Positions 62,880 through 64,000 of a stretch of DNA of 64,000 nt are shown here, piece after piece. Within the stretch, counting starts at the first letter, position 1. Each line of letters opens with the position of its first letter. Origin of the DNA: Spirochaetales bacterium Spiro_09 (GTDB taxonomy: Bacteria > Spirochaetota > Spirochaetia > Treponematales > Treponemataceae); contig LVBK01000013.1 of the NCBI GenBank assembly GCA_001604385.1, positions 62,001 to 126,000 of the forward strand, written 5' to 3'. The notes below the pieces were generated by a model. The model ran no database searches. It was not told the DNA's origin and worked only from the letters and a program-made list of their open reading frames with translations. A program made the position numbers and the translations under genes.

Positions 62880-64000
62880 TTAGACGGGTGTACTGTTGAT
62901 ACCCAAATCCAGTGGTCGTTTATTGTCAGAAAGGCGGCGGGACAAATAGTCCCGATCCAGATCCAGCCGATCAACCAATAGTTTTGTCTGTTCAGCCGAT
63001 AATAAATTTTGCTCGGCATACAGATATACTATGGCTCGTTCCGCAATATTCGGCACCTTCAAGGCATTCATTTGCTCGGTTGACGGTTTTGGTCCGTCCA
63101 TATACCGGGATATAAAACTTTTCCACAGTTCAGATTGTTCGCTTTGAAACCGAATTAGGGAAAGCTCGCGTTCAAGCGGCTCCAGGTTACCGACACTCGC
63201 CTCCTGGCCAAGCGGTTTGAGCGTAAAATAGGTATACTGCTTTCCCGGAAGATAGTGGTGCTGATCGCAGCGGGTACAATAATTCGGCTCAAGAGGATCT
63301 TCTTTTTCCCTGTCGCCGCCAATGATGATGAGGGGGTCAAAAAAAAGGGCCGGACACTCGATACCGTCTACATAATAATAGCGGTAGGTATTATGAGCAT
63401 TTTCCAGACATTCCGAATGTTCACAGTAGGCCGAAAGAGGATAAATATCGGTGGAGGTTTCCATCAAAAGGCGGGCTGTTGCGTTGAACATTTCGCCACG
63501 GAAATTGAGCAGAAGCGTCGGCATGACAAACACAAGGCCCCGCTGTTCGGATTCACGTTTCACCAGATAGGCAAGACGCTCATCGTAAAATGCGGCCTCG
63601 TCAATTATCCAGGTACCGACGTGGGGATTATGCTTGATGAGATTTTCAAGATCGAAGGAATTGCTGATGGTCGCAATATGCTTTCCGCATCGTTCATACC
63701 CGCCCCGGTAGGCAAGGGCATCTTCCGGATACTCGGTAAAACGCATTCTGTCCAGGGAGTAGCGTACAAAAAAAGTATTTCGCCGATCCGCACAGCCAAT
63801 TCCCGACTCGGGCTCAAACAATTCTTTTTGGCTTCCACCCCCGCTCGTGAGCCAGGAAATTGACGAACCTTTTTTCCGGGCTACCGCCGCATCGCGCCAG
63901 AGGCGGGCAGCATATTCCGTTTTACCGGAACCCATCGGTCCTATTACCAGAATGGTGCGCGAGGGTTCGATAAAATCAAAATGGGTGTTTGCCTCATGAA
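62880..64000 (-). CDS. Thymidine-kinase-like protein, 5' end beyond window
   Basis: The frame is open through base 64000, so the start is outside. The visible part has the P-loop VIGPMGSGKTEYAARL, WIIDEAAFYDERLAYLVKRESEQRGLVF with the catalytic Glu (usual DEAQF is DEAAF), and NFRGEMFNATARLLMETST. Zinc-ribbon cysteines (CEHSEC, CTRCDQH) and PALFFDPLIIIGGDRE also match type II thymidine kinases. A C-terminal extension of about 110 residues, helical and charged, follows. The first in-frame ATG visible, at 63935, lies inside the P-loop and cannot be the true start. Confidence 0.75.
   Translation of the reverse strand, partial: HEANTHFDFIEPSRTILVIGPMGSGKTEYAARLWRDAAVARKKGSSISWLTSGGGSQKELFEPESGIGCADRRNTFFVRYSLDRMRFTEYPEDALAYRGGYERCGKHIATISNSFDLENLIKHNPHVGTWIIDEAAFYDERLAYLVKRESEQRGLVFVMPTLLLNFRGEMFNATARLLMETSTDIYPLSAYCEHSECLENAHNTYRYYYVDGIECPALFFDPLIIIGGDREKEDPLEPNYCTRCDQHHYLPGKQYTYFTLKPLGQEASVGNLEPLERELSLIRFQSEQSELWKSFISRYMDGPKPSTEQMNALKVPNIAERAIVYLYAEQNLLSAEQTKLLVDRLDLDRDYLSRRLSDNKRPLDLGINSTPV

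Noticed and set aside
62640-62880. CRISPR or other tandem array
   Set aside because: No regularly spaced repeats occur here or elsewhere in the window.

Overview
The window is a gene-dense bacterial chromosome segment from a spirochaete, most likely of the Treponema/Spirochaetaceae group. This rests on the flgN-flgK-flgL-fliW-csrA block, the tig-clpP-clpX order, lineage-type membrane and lipoprotein-like proteins, and the overall style of the proteins. The species cannot be named from sequence alone. A complete-looking arginine, lysine and threonine synthesis gene set argues against a reduced obligate pathogen such as T. pallidum. No rRNA operon, CRISPR array, prophage or insertion sequence was seen.

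Layout. 1-5.2 kb: the end of an HD-GYP protein, then the reverse-strand flagellar filament-junction operon flgN-flgK-flgL-fliW-csrA. 5.3-9.3 kb: five tRNA genes (His, Arg, Lys, Leu, Gly), a terminator, then tig-clpP-clpX. 9.3-17.7 kb: a lone glycosyltransferase, an RNA helicase, and a coupled reverse-strand operon of two glycosyltransferases followed by two predicted outer-membrane barrels. 17.7-20.3 kb: a uracil-DNA-glycosylase-like protein with degraded active-site motifs, and priA. 20.4-26.8 kb: a seven-gene reverse-strand operon dxs-folP-cdaA-cdaR-acpS-DUF2225-truA, joining isoprenoid and folate synthesis with c-di-AMP production. 27-33.7 kb: a 29-residue bS22/COX24-type ribosomal protein gene, the first miaA, hflK-hflC with a membrane pseudokinase, and an enlarged signal peptidase I. 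33.7-38.6 kb: fumarase, TatD, a second miaA and rlmI. 38.6-47 kb: an M48-like protein without HExxH, dapB-lysC, an RNase II homologue, a LacI-type sensor without HTH, and hom. 47-52 kb: an orphan UgpC-type ATPase, DUF554, an MFS carrier, a ferritin-VIT1 fusion and ssb. 52-62.9 kb: argH, argG, argD, argB, argJ and argC mixed with transport genes. The right edge cuts a thymidine-kinase-like gene.

The most notable non-coding signals are: a 22-codon leader peptide ending in three arginine codons and a stop, upstream of argC; a hairpin and start-codon arrangement before argD; a 77-nt dispersed repeat in three intergenic copies whose hairpin stem covaries; and a recurring pattern in which the first gene of a transcription unit starts 6-11 nt after a -10-like box with no Shine-Dalgarno sequence, suggesting leaderless mRNAs. 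Several proteins look like degraded relatives of enzymes (UDG, M48 peptidase, protein kinase, LacI regulator).

Gene functions come from motif recognition by eye. No database search or structure prediction was run.
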